Positions 12,601-25,403 of a stretch of 64,000 bases of DNA are shown here, piece by piece. The DNA lies in assembly GCA_963681505.1 (NCBI GenBank), contig OY811981.1:372001-436000 (forward strand), given 5' to 3'. A program made the translations under genes and the position numbers. Source of the stretch: Eunapius fragilis (taxonomy: Eukaryota; Porifera; Demospongiae; Spongillida; Spongillidae). The notes under the pieces were generated by a model, which searched no databases, was not told where the DNA came from, and saw nothing but the letters and a program-made list of their open reading frames with translations. Positions within the stretch are counted from its first letter, which is position 1, and every line of letters begins with the position of its first letter.

Positions 12601-14191
12601 ATCGAGGTGTTGATGAGACATGCAATATGAGCAAACCACTGCACACATGGAAGATAGCAGTAACCACTCCTCTATCTCTTTTTAATGCCACCCCGAGGAT
12701 ACCTGCTTTGGTATGGGTTTACCAAGCGATTCAAAAGTAGGTTCCCACCCATACATTTCTATGGGAAATTTTTGACTATCTTAGCATCGAGGTGTTGATG
12801 AGTCATGCAATATGAGCAAACCACTGCACACATGGAAGATAGCAGTAACCATTCCTCTATCTGTTTTAAATGCCACCCCGAGGATACCTGCTTTGGTATG
12901 GGTTTACCAAGCGATTCAAAAGTAGGTTCCCACCCATACATTTCTATGGGAAATTTTTGACTATCTTAGCATCGAGGTGTTGATGAGACATGGAATATGA
13001 GCAAACCACTGCACACATGGAAGATAGCAGTAACCATTGCTCTATCTGTTTTAAATGCCACCCCGAGCATACCTTCTTCGGTGTGGGTTACCCAAGCGAT
13101 TCAAAAGTAGGTTCCAACCCATACATTCCTATGGGAAACCACCCATACATCTCTATGGGAAATATTGACTATCTTAGCATAGAGGTGTTGATGAGACATA
13201 CAATATGAGCAAACCACTGCACACATGGAAGATAGCAGTAACCATTCCTCTATCTGTTTTAAATGCCACCCCGAGGATACCTGCTTTGGTATGGGTTTAC
13301 CAAGCGATTCAAAAGTAGGTTCCAACCCATACATTCCTATGGGAAACCACCCATACATCTCTATGGGAAATATTGACTATCTTAGCATAGAGGTGTTGAT
13401 GAGACATGCAATATGAGCAAACCACTGCACACATGGAAGATAGCAGTAACCATTCCTCTATCTGTTTTTAATGCCACCCCGAGGATACCTGCTTTGGTAT
13501 GGGTTTACCAAGCGATTCAAAAGTAGGTTCCCACCCATACATTTCTATGGGAAATTTTTGACTATCTTAGCATCGAGGTGTTGATGAGACATGGAATATG
13601 AGCAAACCACTGCACACATGGAAGATAGCAGTAACCATTGCTCTATCTGTTTTAAATGCCACCCCGAGCATACCTTCTTCGGTGTGGGTTACCCAAGCGA
13701 TTCAAAAGTAGGTTCCAACCCATACATTCCTATGGGAAACCACCCATACATCTCTATGGGAAATATTGACTATCTTAGAATCGAGGTGTTGATGAGACAT
13801 GGAATATGAGCAAACCACTGCACACATGGAAGATAGCAGTAACCATTCCTCTATCTGTTTTAAATGCCACCCCGAGGATACCTGCTTTGGTATGGGTTTA
13901 CCAAGCGATTCAAAAGTAGGTTCCCACCCATACATTTCTATGGGAAATTTTTGACTATCTTAGCATCGAGGTGTTGATGAGACATGGAATATGAGCAAAC
14001 CACTGCACACATGGAAGATAGCAGTAACCATTGCTCTATCTGTTTTAAATGCCACCCCGAGCATACCTTCTTCGGTGTGGGTTACCCAAGCGATTCAAAA
14101 GTAGGTTCCAACCCATACATTCCTATGGGAAACCACCCATACATCTCTATGGGAAATATTGACTATCTTAGAATCGAGGTGTTGATGAGAC
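9638..14191. repeat. Satellite domain D: 1,780-bp nonamer
   Basis: Monomer starts are 9638 L2-like, 9846 S, 10031 L1, 10239 S, 10424 L5, 10632 L, 10840 S2, 11025 S, 11210 L5, 11418 L, 11626 S, 11811 L5, 12019 S, 12204 L5, 12412 L, 12620 S2, 12805 S, 12990 L5, 13198 L, 13406 S, 13591 L5, 13799 S and 13984 L5. The nonamer 10632-12411 recurs from 12412 at +1,780 (5xL + 4xS) and stays matched to about 13590. The GAGTAAACC marker falls at 8644, 10424 and 12204, spaced exactly 1,780 bp. The last two L5 monomers (13591, 13984) share CTTAGAATCGAGG and GACATGGAATATG, a local 393-bp duplication. Confidence 0.88.
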
Positions 14192-17100
14192 ATGGAATAT
14201 GAGCAAACCACTGCACACATGGAAGATAGCAGTAACCATTCCTCTATCTGTTTTAAATGCCACCCCGAGGATACCTGCTTTGGTATGGGTTTACCAAGCG
14301 ATTCAAAAGTAGGTTCCCACCCATACATTCCTATGGGAAACCACCCATACATCTCTGTGGGAAATAGTGACTATCTTAGCATCGAGGTGTTGATGAGACA
14401 TGCAATATGAGCAAACCACTGCACACATGGAAGATAGCAGTAACCATTCCTCTATCTGTTTTAAATGCCACCCCGAGGATACCTGCTTTGGTATGGGTTT
14501 ACCAAGCGATTCAAAAGTAGGTTCCCACCCATACATTTCTATGGGAAATTTTTGACTATCTTAGCATCGAGGTGTTGATGAGACATGGAATATGAGCAAA
14601 CCACTGCACACATGGAAGATAGCAGTAACCATTGCTCTATCTGTTTTTAATGCCACCCCGAGCATACCTTCTTCGGTGTGGGTTACCCAAGCGATTCAAA
14701 AGTAGGTTCCAACCCATACATTCCTATGGGAAACCACCCATACATCTCTATGGGAAATATTGACTATCTTAGCATAGAGGTGTTGATGAGACATGCAATA
14801 TGAGCAAACCACTGCACACATGGAAGATAGCAGTAACCATTCCTCTATCTGTTTTAAATGCCACCCCGAGGATACCTGCTTTGGTATGGGTTTACCAAGC
14901 GATTCAAAAGTAGGTTCCCACCCATACATTTCTATGGGAAATTTTTGACTATCTTAGCATCGAGGTGTTGATGAGACATGGAATATGAGCAAACCACTGC
15001 ACACTTGGAAGATAGCAGTAACCATTGCTCTATCTGTTTTTAATGCCACCCCGAGCATACCTTCTTCGGTGTGGGTTACCCAAGCGATTCAAAAGTAGGT
15101 TCGAACCCATACATTCCTATGGGAAACCACCCATACATCTCTATGGGAAATATTGACTATCTTAGCATAGAGGTGTTGATGAGACATGCAATATGAGCAA
15201 ACCACTGCACACATGGAAGATAGCAGTAACCATTCCTCTATCTGTTTTAAATGCCACCCCGAGGATACCTGCTTTTGTATGGGTTTACCAAGCGATTCAA
15301 AAGTAGGTTCCCACCCATACATTTCTATGGGAAATTTTTGACTATCTTAGCATCGAGGTGTTGATGAGACATGGAATATGAGCAAACCACTGCACACATG
15401 GAAGATAGCAGTAACCATTGCTCTATCTGTTTTAAATGCCACCCCGAGCATACCTTCTTCGGTGTGGGTTACCCAAGCGATTCAAAAGTAGGTTCCAACC
15501 CATACATTCCTATGGGAAACCACCCATACATCTCTATGGGAAATATTGACTATCTTAGCATCGAGGTGTTGATGAGACATGGAATATGAGCAAACCACTG
15601 CACACATGGAAGATAGCAGTAACCATTCCTCTATCTGTTTTAAATGCCACCCCGAGGATACCTGCTTTGGTATGGGTTTACCAAGCGATTCAAAAGTAGG
15701 TTCCCACCCATACATTCCTATGGGAAACCACCCATACATCTCTGTGGGAAATAGTGACTATCTTAGCATCGAGGTGTTGATGAGACATGGAATATGAGCA
15801 AACCACTGCACACATGGAAGATAGCAGTAACCATTCCTCTATCTGTTTTAAATGCCACCCCGAGGATACCTGCTTTGGTATGGGTTTACCAAGCGATTCA
15901 AAAGTAGGTTCCAACCCATACATTCCTATGGGAAACCACCCATACATCTCTATGGGAAATATTGACTATCTTAGCATAGAGGTGTTGATGAGACATGCAA
16001 TATGAGCAAACCACTGCACACATGGAAGATAGCAGTAACCATTCCTCTATCTGTTTTAAATGCCACCCCGAGGATACCTGCTTTGGTATGGGTTTACCAA
16101 GCGATTCAAAAGTAGGTTCCCACCCATACATTTCTATGGGAAATTTTTGACTATCTTAGCATCGAGGTGTTGATGAGACATGGAATATGAGCAAACCACT
16201 GCACACATGGAAGATAGCAGTAACCATTGCTCTATCTGTTTTTAATGCCACCCCGAGCATACCTTCTTCGGTGTGGGTTACCCAAGCGATTCAAAAGTAG
16301 GTTCCAACCCATACATTCCTATGGGAAACCACCCATACATCTCTATGGGAAATATTGACTATCTTAGCATAGAGGTGTTGATGAGACATGCAATATGAGC
16401 AAACCACTGCACACATGGAAGATAGCAGTAACCATTCCTCTATCTGTTTTAAATGCCACCCCGAGGATACCTGCTTTGGTATGGGTTTACCAAGCGATTC
16501 AAAAGTAGGTTCCCACCCATACATTTCTATGGGAAATTTTTGACTATCTTAGCATCGAGGTGTTGATGAGACATGGAATATGAGCAAACCACTGCACACA
16601 TGGAAGATAGCAGTAACCATTGCTCTATCTGTTTTTAATGCCACCCCGAGCATACCTTCTTCGGTGTGGGTTACCCAAGCGATTCAAAAGTAGGTTCCAA
16701 CCCATACATTCCTATGGGAAACCACCCATACATCTCTATGGGAAATATTGACTATCTTAGCATAGAGGTGTTGATGAGACATGCAATATGAGCAAACCAC
16801 TGCACACATGGAAGATAGCAGTAACCATTCCTCTATCTGTTTTAAATGCCACCCCGAGGATACCTGCTTTGGTATGGGTTTACCAAGCGATTCAAAAGTA
16901 GGTTCCCACCCATACATTTCTATGGGAAATTTTTGACTATCTTAGCATCGAGGTGTTGATGAGACATGGAATATGAGCAAACCACTGCACACATGGAAGA
17001 TAGCAGTAACCATTGCTCTATCTGTTTTTAATGCCACCCCGAGCATACCTTCTTCGGTGTGGGTTACCCAAGTGATTCAAAAGTAGGTTCCAACCCATAC

Positions 17101-18953
17101 ATTCCTATGGGAAACCACCCATACATCTCTATGGGAAATATTGACTATCTTAGCATAGAGGTGTTGATGAGACATGCAATATGAGCAAACCACTGCACAC
17201 ATGGAAGATAGCAGTAACCATTCCTCTATCTGTTTTAAATGCCACCCCGAGGATACCTGCTTTGGTATGGGTTTACCAAGCGATTCAAAAGTAGGTTCCC
17301 ACCCATACATTTCTATGGGAAATTTTTGACTATCTTAGCATCGAGGTGTTGATGAGACATGGAATATGAGCAAACCACTGCACACATGGAAGATAGCAGT
17401 AACCATTGCTCTATCTGTTTTTAATGCCACCCCGAGCATACCTTCTTCGGTGTGGGTTACCCAAGCGATTCAAAAGTAGGTTCCAACCCATACATTCCTA
17501 TGGGAAACCACCCATACATCTCTATGGGAAATATTGACTATCTTAGCATAGAGGTGTTGATGAGACATGCAATATGAGCAAACCACTGCACACATGGAAG
17601 ATAGCAGTAACCATTCCTCTATCTGTTTTAAATGCCACCCCGAGGATACCTGCTTTGGTATGGGTTTACCAAGCGATTCAAAAGTAGGTTCCCACCCATA
17701 CATTCCTATGGGAAACCACCCATACATCTCTGTGGGAAATAGTGACTATCTTAGCATCGAGGTGTTGATGAGACATTGAATATGAGCAAACCACTGCACA
17801 CATGGAAGATAGCAGTAACCATTCCTCTATCTGTTTTAAATGCCACCCCGAGGATACCTGCTTTGGTCTGGGTTTACCAAGCGATTCAAAAGTAGGTTCC
17901 CACCCATACATTTCTATGGGAAATTTTTGATTATCTTAGCATCGAGGTGTTGATGAGACATGGAATATGAGCAAACCACTGCACACATGGAAGATAGCAG
18001 TAACCATTCCTCTATCTGTTTTAAATGCCACCCCGAGGATACCTGCTTTGGTATGGGTTTACCAAGCGATTCAAAAGTAGGTTCCAACCCATACATTCCT
18101 ATGGGAAACAACCCATACATCTCTATGGGAAATATTGACTATCTTAGCATAGAGGTGTTGATGAGACATGCAATATGAGCAAACCACTGCACACATGGAA
18201 GATAGCAGTAACCATTCCTCTATCTGTTTTTAATGCCACCCCGAGGATACCTGCTTTGGTATGGGTTTACCAAGCGATTCAAAAGTAGGTTCCCACCCAT
18301 ACATTTCTATGGGAAATTTTTGACTATCTTAGCATCGAGGTGTTGATGAGACATGGAATATGAGCAAACCACTGCACACATGGAAGATAGCAGTAACCAT
18401 TGCTCTATCTGTTTTAAATGCCACCCCGAGCATACCTTCTTCGGTGTGGGTTACCCAAGCGATTCAAAAGTAGGTTCCAACCCATACATTCCTATGGGAA
18501 ACCACCCATACATCTCTATGGGAAATATTGACTATCTTAGCATAGAGGTGTTGATGAGACATGCAATATGAGCAAACCACTGCACACATGGAAGATAGCA
18601 GTAACCATTCCTCTATCTGTTTTAAATGCCACCCCGAGGATACCTGCTTTGGTATGGGTTTACCAAGCGATTCAAAAGTAGGTTCCCACCCATACATTCC
18701 TATGGGAAACCACCCATACATCTCTGTGGGAAATAGTGACTATCTTAGCATCGAGGTGTTGATGAGACATGCAATATGAGCAAACCACTGCACACATGGA
18801 AGATAGCAGTAACCATTCCTCTATCTGTTTTAAAAGCCACCCCGAGGATACCTGCTTTGGTATGGGTTTACCAAGCGATTCAAAAGTAGGTTCCCACCCA
18901 TACATTTCTATGGGAAATTTTTGACTATCTTAGCATCGAGGTGTTGATGAGAC
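14192..18953. repeat. Satellite domain E: 393-bp S+L5 dimers with extra L monomers
   Basis: Monomer starts are 14192 L2, 14400 S, 14585 L5, 14793 S, 14978 L5, 15186 S, 15371 L5, 15579 L2, 15787 L1, 15995 S, 16180 L5, 16388 S, 16573 L5, 16781 S, 16966 L5, 17174 S, 17359 L5, 17567 L2, 17775 S, 17960 L1, 18168 S, 18353 L5, 18561 L2 and 18769 S3. The stretch 15995-17566 is four consecutive near-identical S+L5 dimers, the most regular two-step part of the window. The L1 at 17960 contains GGGAAACAACCC, a private change inside the linker between its two dyads. The domain ends where L5 disappears and the S3-L3 type module begins. Confidence 0.9.
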
Positions 18954-21496
18954 ATGGAATATGAGCAAACCACTGCACACATGGAAGATAGCAGTAACCA
19001 TTCCTCTATCTGTTTTAAATACCACCCCGAGGATACCTGCTTCGGTATGGGATACCCAAGCGATTCAAAAGTAGGTTCCCACCCATACATTCCTATGGGA
19101 AACCACCCATACATCTCTATGGGAAATAGTGACTATCTTAGCATCGAGGTGTTGATGAGACATGCAATATGAGCAAACCACTGCACACATGGAAGATAGC
19201 AGTAACCACTCCTCTATCTCTTTTTAATGCCACCCCGAGGATACCTGCTTTGGTATGGGTTTACCAAGCGATTCAAAAGTAGGTTCCCACCCATACATTT
19301 CTATGGGAATTTTTTGACTATCTTAGCATCGAGGTGTTGATGAGTCATGCAATATGAGCAAACCACTGCACACATGGAAGATAGCAGTAACCATTCCTCT
19401 ATCTGTTTTAAATGCCACCCCGAGGATACCTGCTTTGGTATGGGTTTACCAAGCGATTCAAAAGTAGGTTCCCACCCATACATTTCTATGGGAAATTTTA
19501 GACTATCATAGCATCGAGGTGTTGATGAGTCATGCAATATGAGCAAACCACTGCACACATGGAAGATAGCAGTAACCATTCCTCTATCTGTTTTAAATGC
19601 CACCCCGAGGATACCTGCTTTGGTATGGGTTTACCAAGCGATTCAAAAGTAGGTTCCCACCCATACATTTCTATGGGAAATTTTTGACTATCTTAGCATC
19701 GAGGTGTTGATGAGACATGGAATATGAGCAAACCACTGCACACATGGAAGATAGCAGTAACCATTCCTCTATCTGTTTTAAATGCCACCCCGAGGATACC
19801 TGCTTTGGTATGGGTTTACCAAGCGATTCAAAAGTAGGTTCCCACCCATACATTCCTATGGGAAACCACCCATACATCTCTATGGGAAATAGTGACTATC
19901 TTAGCATAGAGGTGTTGATGAGACATGCAATATGAGCAAACCACTGCACACATGGAAGATAGCAGTAACCATTCCTCTATCTGTTTTAAATGCCACCCCG
20001 AGGATACCTGCTTTGGTATGGGTTTACCAAGCGATTCAAAAGTAGGTTCCCACCCATACATTCCTATGGGAAACCACCCATACATCTCTGTGGGAAATAG
20101 TGACTATCTTAGCATCGAGGTGTTGATGAGACATGCAATATGAGCAAACCACTGCACACATGGAAGATAGCAGTAACCATTCCTCTATCTGTTTTAAATG
20201 CCACCCCGAGCATACCTGCTTCGGTATGGGATACCCAAGCGATTCAAAAGTAGGTTCCCACCCATACATTCCTATGGGAAACCACCCATACATCTCTATG
20301 GGAAATAGTGACTATCTTAGCATCGAGGTGTTGATGAGACATGCAATATGAGCAAACCACTGCACACATGGAAGATAGCAGTAACCACTCATCTATCTCT
20401 TTTTAATGCCACCCCGAGGATACCTGCTTTGGTATGGGTTTACCAAGCGATTCAAAAGTAGGTTCCCACCCATACATTTCTATGGGAAATTTTTGACTAT
20501 CTTAGCATCGAGGTGTTGATGAGTCATGCAATATGAGCAAACCACTGCACACATGGAAGATAGCAGTAACCATTCCTCTATCTGTTTTAAATGCCACCCC
20601 GAGGATACCTGCTTTGGTATGGGTTTACCAAGCGATTCAAAAGTAGGTTCCCACCCATACATTTCTATGGGAAATTTTTGACTATCTTAGCATCGAGGTG
20701 TTGATGAGTCATGCAATATGAGCAAACCACTGCACACATGGAAGATAGCAGTAACCATTCCTCTATCTGTTTTAAATGCCACCCCGAGGATACCTGCTTT
20801 GGTATGGGTTTACCAAGCGATTCAAAAGTAGGTTCCCACCCATACATTTCTATGGGAAATTTTTGACTATCTTAGCATCGAGGTGTTGATGAGACATGGA
20901 ATATGAGCAAACCACTGCACACATGGAAGATAGCAGTAACCATTCTTCTATCTGTTTTAAATGCCACCCCGAGGATACCTGCTTTGGTATGGGTTTACCA
21001 AGCGATTCAAAAGTAGGTTCCAACCCATACATTCCTATGGGAAACCACCCATACATCTCTATGGGAAATATTGACTATCTTAGCATAGAGGTGTTGATGA
21101 GACATGCAATATGAGCAAACCACTGCACACATGGAAGATAGCAGTAACCATTCCTCTATCTGTTTTAAATGCCACCCCGAGGATACCTGCTTTGGTATGG
21201 GTTTACCAAGCGATTCAAAAGTAGGTTCCCACCCATACATTCCTATGGGAAACCACCCATACATCTCTGTGGGAAATAGTGACTATCTTAGCATCGAGGT
21301 GTTGATGAGACATGCAATATGAGCAAACCACTGCACACATGGAAGATAGCAGTAACCATTCCTCTATCTGTTTTAAAAGCCACCCCGAGGATACCTGCTT
21401 TGGTATGGGTTTACCAAGCGATTCAAAAGTAGGTTCCCACCCATACATTTCTATGGGAAATTTTTGACTATCTTAGCATCGAGGTGTTGATGAGAC
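18954..21496. repeat. HOR copy a: 13-mer, 2,543 bp
   Basis: Starts are 18954 L3-like, 19162 S2, 19347 S, 19532 S, 19717 L, 19925 L2, 20133 L4, 20341 S2, 20526 S, 20711 S, 20896 L1, 21104 L2 and 21312 S3 (6xL + 7xS = 2,543 bp). This is the leftmost full copy of the main HOR. The opening L has the GGGATACCC of L3 but reads CTCTATCTG rather than CTCTGTCTG. The 19162 monomer carries GGGAATTTTTTGAC and the 19347 monomer carries TTTTAGACTATCATAGC. These two markers recur together in later copies. Confidence 0.9.
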
Positions 21497-24400
21497 ATGG
21501 AATATGAGCAAACCACTGCACACATGGAAGATAGCAGTAACCATTCCTCTGTCTGTTTTAAATGCCACCCCGAGGATACCTGCTTCGGTATGGGATACCC
21601 AAGCGATTCAAAAGTAGGTTCCCACCCATACATTCCTATGGGAAACCACCCATACATCTCTATGGGAAATAGTGACTATCTTAGCATCGAGGTGTTGATG
21701 AGACATGCAATATGAGCAAACCACTGCACACATGGAAGATAGCAGTAACCATTCCTCTATCTGTTTTAAATGCCACCCCGAGCATACCTGCTTCGGTATG
21801 GGATACCCAAGCGATTCAAAAGTAGGTTCCCACCCATACATTCCTATGGGAAACCACCCATACATCTCTATGGGAAATAGTGACTATCTTAGCATCGAGG
21901 TGTTGATGAGACATGCAATATGAGCAAACCACTGCACACATGGAAGATAGCAGTAACCACTCATCTATCTCTTTTTAATGCCACCCCGAGGATACCTGCT
22001 TTGGTATGGGTTTACCAAGCGATTCAAAAGTAGGTTCCCACCCATACATTTCTATGGGAAATTTTTGACTATCTTAGCATCGAGGTGTTGATGAGTCATG
22101 CAATATGAGCAAACCACTGCACACATGGAAGATAGCAGTAACCATTCCTCTATCTGTTTTAAATGCCACCCCGAGGATACCTGCTTTGGTATGGGTTTAC
22201 CAAGCGATTCAAAAGTAGGTTCCCACCCATACATTTCTATGGGAAATTTTTGACTATCTTAGCATCGAGGTGTTGATGAGTCATGCAATATGAGCAAACC
22301 ACTGCACACATGGAAGATAGCAGTAACCATTCCTCTATCTGTTTTAAATGCCACCCCGAGGATACCTGCTTTGGTATGGGTTTACCAAGCGATTCAAAAG
22401 TAGGTTCCCACCCATACATTTCTATGGGAAATTTTTGACTATCTTAGCATCGAGGTGTTGATGAGACATGGAATATGAGCAAACCACTGCACACATGGAA
22501 GATAGCAGTAACCATTCTTCTATCTGTTTTAAATGCCACCCCGAGGATACCTGCTTTGGTATGGGTTTACCAAGCGATTCAAAAGTAGGTTCCAACCCAT
22601 ACATTCCTATGGGAAACCACCCATACATCTCTATGGGAAATATTGACTATCTTAGCATAGAGGTGTTGATGAGACATGCAATATGAGCAAACCACTGCAC
22701 ACATGGAAGATAGCAGTAACCATTCCTCTATCTGTTTTAAATGCCACCCCGAGGATACCTGCTTTGGTATGGGTTTACCAAGCGATTCAAAAGTAGGTTC
22801 CCACCCATACATTCCTATGGGAAACCACCCATACATCTCTGTGGGAAATAGTGACTATCTTAGCATCGAGGTGTTGATGAGACATGCAATATGAGCAAAC
22901 CACTGCACACATGGAAGATAGCAGTAACCATTCCTCTATCTGTTTTAAAAGCCACCCCGAGGATACCTGCTTTGGTATGGGTTTACCAAGCGATTCAAAA
23001 GTAGGTTCCCACCCATACATTTCTATGGGAAATTTTTGACTATCTTAGCATCGAGGTGTTGATGAGACATGGAATATGAGCAAACCACTGCACACATGGA
23101 AGATAGCAGTAACCATTCCTCTGTCTGTTTTAAATGCCACCCCGAGGATACCTGCTTCGGTATGGGATACCCAAGCGATTCAAAAGTAGGTTCCCACCCA
23201 TACATTCCTATGGGAAACCACCCATACATCTCTATGGGAAATAGTGACTATCTTAGCATCGAGGTGTTGATGAGACATGCAATATGAGCAAACCACTGCA
23301 CACATGGAAGATAGCAGTAACCATTCCTCTATCTGTTTTAAATGCCACCCCGAGCATACCTGCTTCGGTATGGGATACCCAAGCGATTCAAAAGTAGGTT
23401 CCCACCCATACATTCCTATGGGAAACCACCCATACATCTCTATGGGAAATAGTGACTATCTTAGCATCGAGGTGTTGATGAGACATGCAATATGAGCAAA
23501 CCACTGCACACATGGAAGATAGCAGTAACCACTCATCTATCTCTTTTTAATGCCACCCCGAGGATACCTGCTTTGGTATGGGTTTACCAAGCGATTCAAA
23601 AGTAGGTTCCCACCCATACATTTCTATGGGAAATTTTTGACTATCTTAGCATCGAGGTGTTGATGAGTCATGCAATATGAGCAAACCACTGCACACATGG
23701 AAGATAGCAGTAACCATTCCTCTATCTGTTTTAAATGCCACCCCGAGGATACCTGCTTTGGTATGGGTTTACCAAGCGATTCAAAAGTAGGTTCCCACCC
23801 ATACATTTCTATGGGAAATTTTTGACTATCTTAGCATCGAGGTGTTGATGAGTCATGCAATATGAGCAAACCACTGCACACATGGAAGATAGCAGTAACC
23901 ATTCCTCTATCTGTTTTAAATGCCACCCCGAGGATACCTGCTTTGGTATGGGTTTACCAAGCGATTCAAAAGTAGGTTCCCACCCATACATTTCTATGGG
24001 AAATTTTTGACTATCTTAGCATCGAGGTGTTGATGAGACATGGAATATGAGCAAACCACTGCACACATGGAAGATAGCAGTAACCATTCTTCTATCTGTT
24101 TTAAATGCCACCCCGAGCATACCTGCTTCGGTATGGGATACCCAAGCGATTCAAAAGTAGGTTCCCACCCATACATTCCTATGGGAAACCACCCATACAT
24201 CTCTATGGGAAATAGTGACTATCTTAGCATCGAGGTGTTGATGAGACATGCAATATGAGCAAACCACTGCACACATGGAAGATAGCAGTAACCACTCATC
24301 TATCTCTTTTTAATGCCACCCCGAGGATACCTGCTTTGGTATGGGTTTACCAAGCGATTCAAAAGTAGGTTCCCACCCATACATTTCTATGGGAAATTTT

Positions 24401-25403
24401 TGACTATCTTAGCATCGTGGTGTTGATGAGTCATGCAATATGAGCAAACCACTGCACACATGGAAGATAGCAGTAACCATTCCTCTATCTGTTTTAAATG
24501 CCACCCCGAGGATACCTGCTTTGGTATGGGTTTACCAAGCGATTCAAAAGTAGGTTCCCACCCATACATTTCTATGGGAAATTTTTGACTATCTTAGCAT
24601 CGAGGTGTTGATGAGTCATGCAATATGAGCAAACCACTGCACACATGGAAGATAGCAGTAACCATTCCTCTATCTGTTTTAAATGCCACCCCGAGGATAC
24701 CTGCTTTGGTATGGGTTTACCAAGCGATTCAAAAGTAGGTTCCCACCCATACATTTCTATGGGAAATTTTTGACTATCTTAGCATCGAGGTGTTGATGAG
24801 ACATGGAATATGAGCAAACCACTGCACACATGGAAGATAGCAGTAACCATTCTTCTATCTGTTTTAAATGCCACCCCGAGGATACCTGCTTTGGTATGGG
24901 TTTACCAAGCGATTCAAAAGTAGGTTCCAACCCATACATTCCTATGGGAAACCACCCATACATCTCTATGGGAAATATTGACTATCTTAGCATAGAGGTG
25001 TTGATGAGACATGCAATATGAGCAAACCACTGCACACATGGAAGATAGCAGTAACCATTCCTCTATCTGTTTTAAATGCCACCCCGAGGATACCTGCTTT
25101 GGTATGGGTTTACCAAGCGATTCAAAAGTAGGTTCCCACCCATACATTCCTATGGGAAACCACCCATACATCTCTGTGGGAAATAGTGACTATCTTAGCA
25201 TCGAGGTGTTGATGAGACATGCAATATGAGCAAACCACTGCACACATGGAAGATAGCAGTAACCATTCCTCTATCTGTTTTAAAAGCCACCCTGAGGATA
25301 CCTGCTTTGGTATGGGTTTACCAAGCGATTCAAAAGTAGGTTCCCACCCATACATTTCTATGGGAAATTTTTGACTATCTTAGCATCGAGGTGTTGATGA
25401 GAC
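21497..25403. repeat. HOR copies b and c: shortened 8-mer (1,572 bp) and 12-mer (2,335 bp)
   Basis: Copy b starts are 21497 L3, 21705 L4, 21913 S2, 22098 S, 22283 S, 22468 L1, 22676 L2 and 22884 S3. Compared with the 13-mer it lacks five consecutive monomers (S2, S, S, L, L2), exactly 971 bp. Copy c starts are 23069 L3, 23277 L4, 23485 S2, 23670 S, 23855 S, 24040 L1/L4 chimera, 24248 S2, 24433 S, 24618 S, 24803 L1, 25011 L2 and 25219 S3. The S2 monomers at 20341, 21913, 23485 and 24248 share ACTCATCTATCTC, where other S2 copies have ACTCCTC. This marks them as a recent local family. Confidence 0.9.
24040..24247 (+). repeat. Chimeric L1/L4 monomer, an unequal-exchange junction
   Basis: The 5' part is L1 (ATTCTTC, T at 24090) and the 3' part is L4 (C at 24118 in GAGCATACC, then CTTCGG and GGGATACCC). 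The following three monomers (S2, S, S) are what follows an L4, not an L1. The two parents are represented by 22468 (L1) and 23277 (L4), which lie 809 bp apart. The chimera block is 763 bp, which is 1,572 minus 809. An in-register exchange within the 27 bases between 24090 and 24118 explains all of this. Confidence 0.88.

Noticed and set aside
15093-15112. GGTTCGAACCC in one L5 monomer, like an RNA polymerase III B box or tRNA T-arm
   Set aside because: It arises from a single change at 15103 in one monomer; other L1/L5 copies read GGTTCCAACCC. No A box is found at a suitable distance and no cloverleaf can be built.
19301-19603. Open frames of 60-100 codons on both strands, repeated hundreds of times
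   Set aside because: They are frames inside satellite monomers. Neither monomer length is a multiple of three, frames end at the same places in each monomer, and the longest ones here exist only because a substitution (TTTTAGACTATCATAGC) removes a stop. No sign of coding constraint.
24105-24140. Possible CENP-B box (TTCG with downstream CGGG spacing)
   Set aside because: CCCCGAG and CTTCGG occur, but neither strand satisfies the spaced TTCG, A and CGGG positions in any monomer class.
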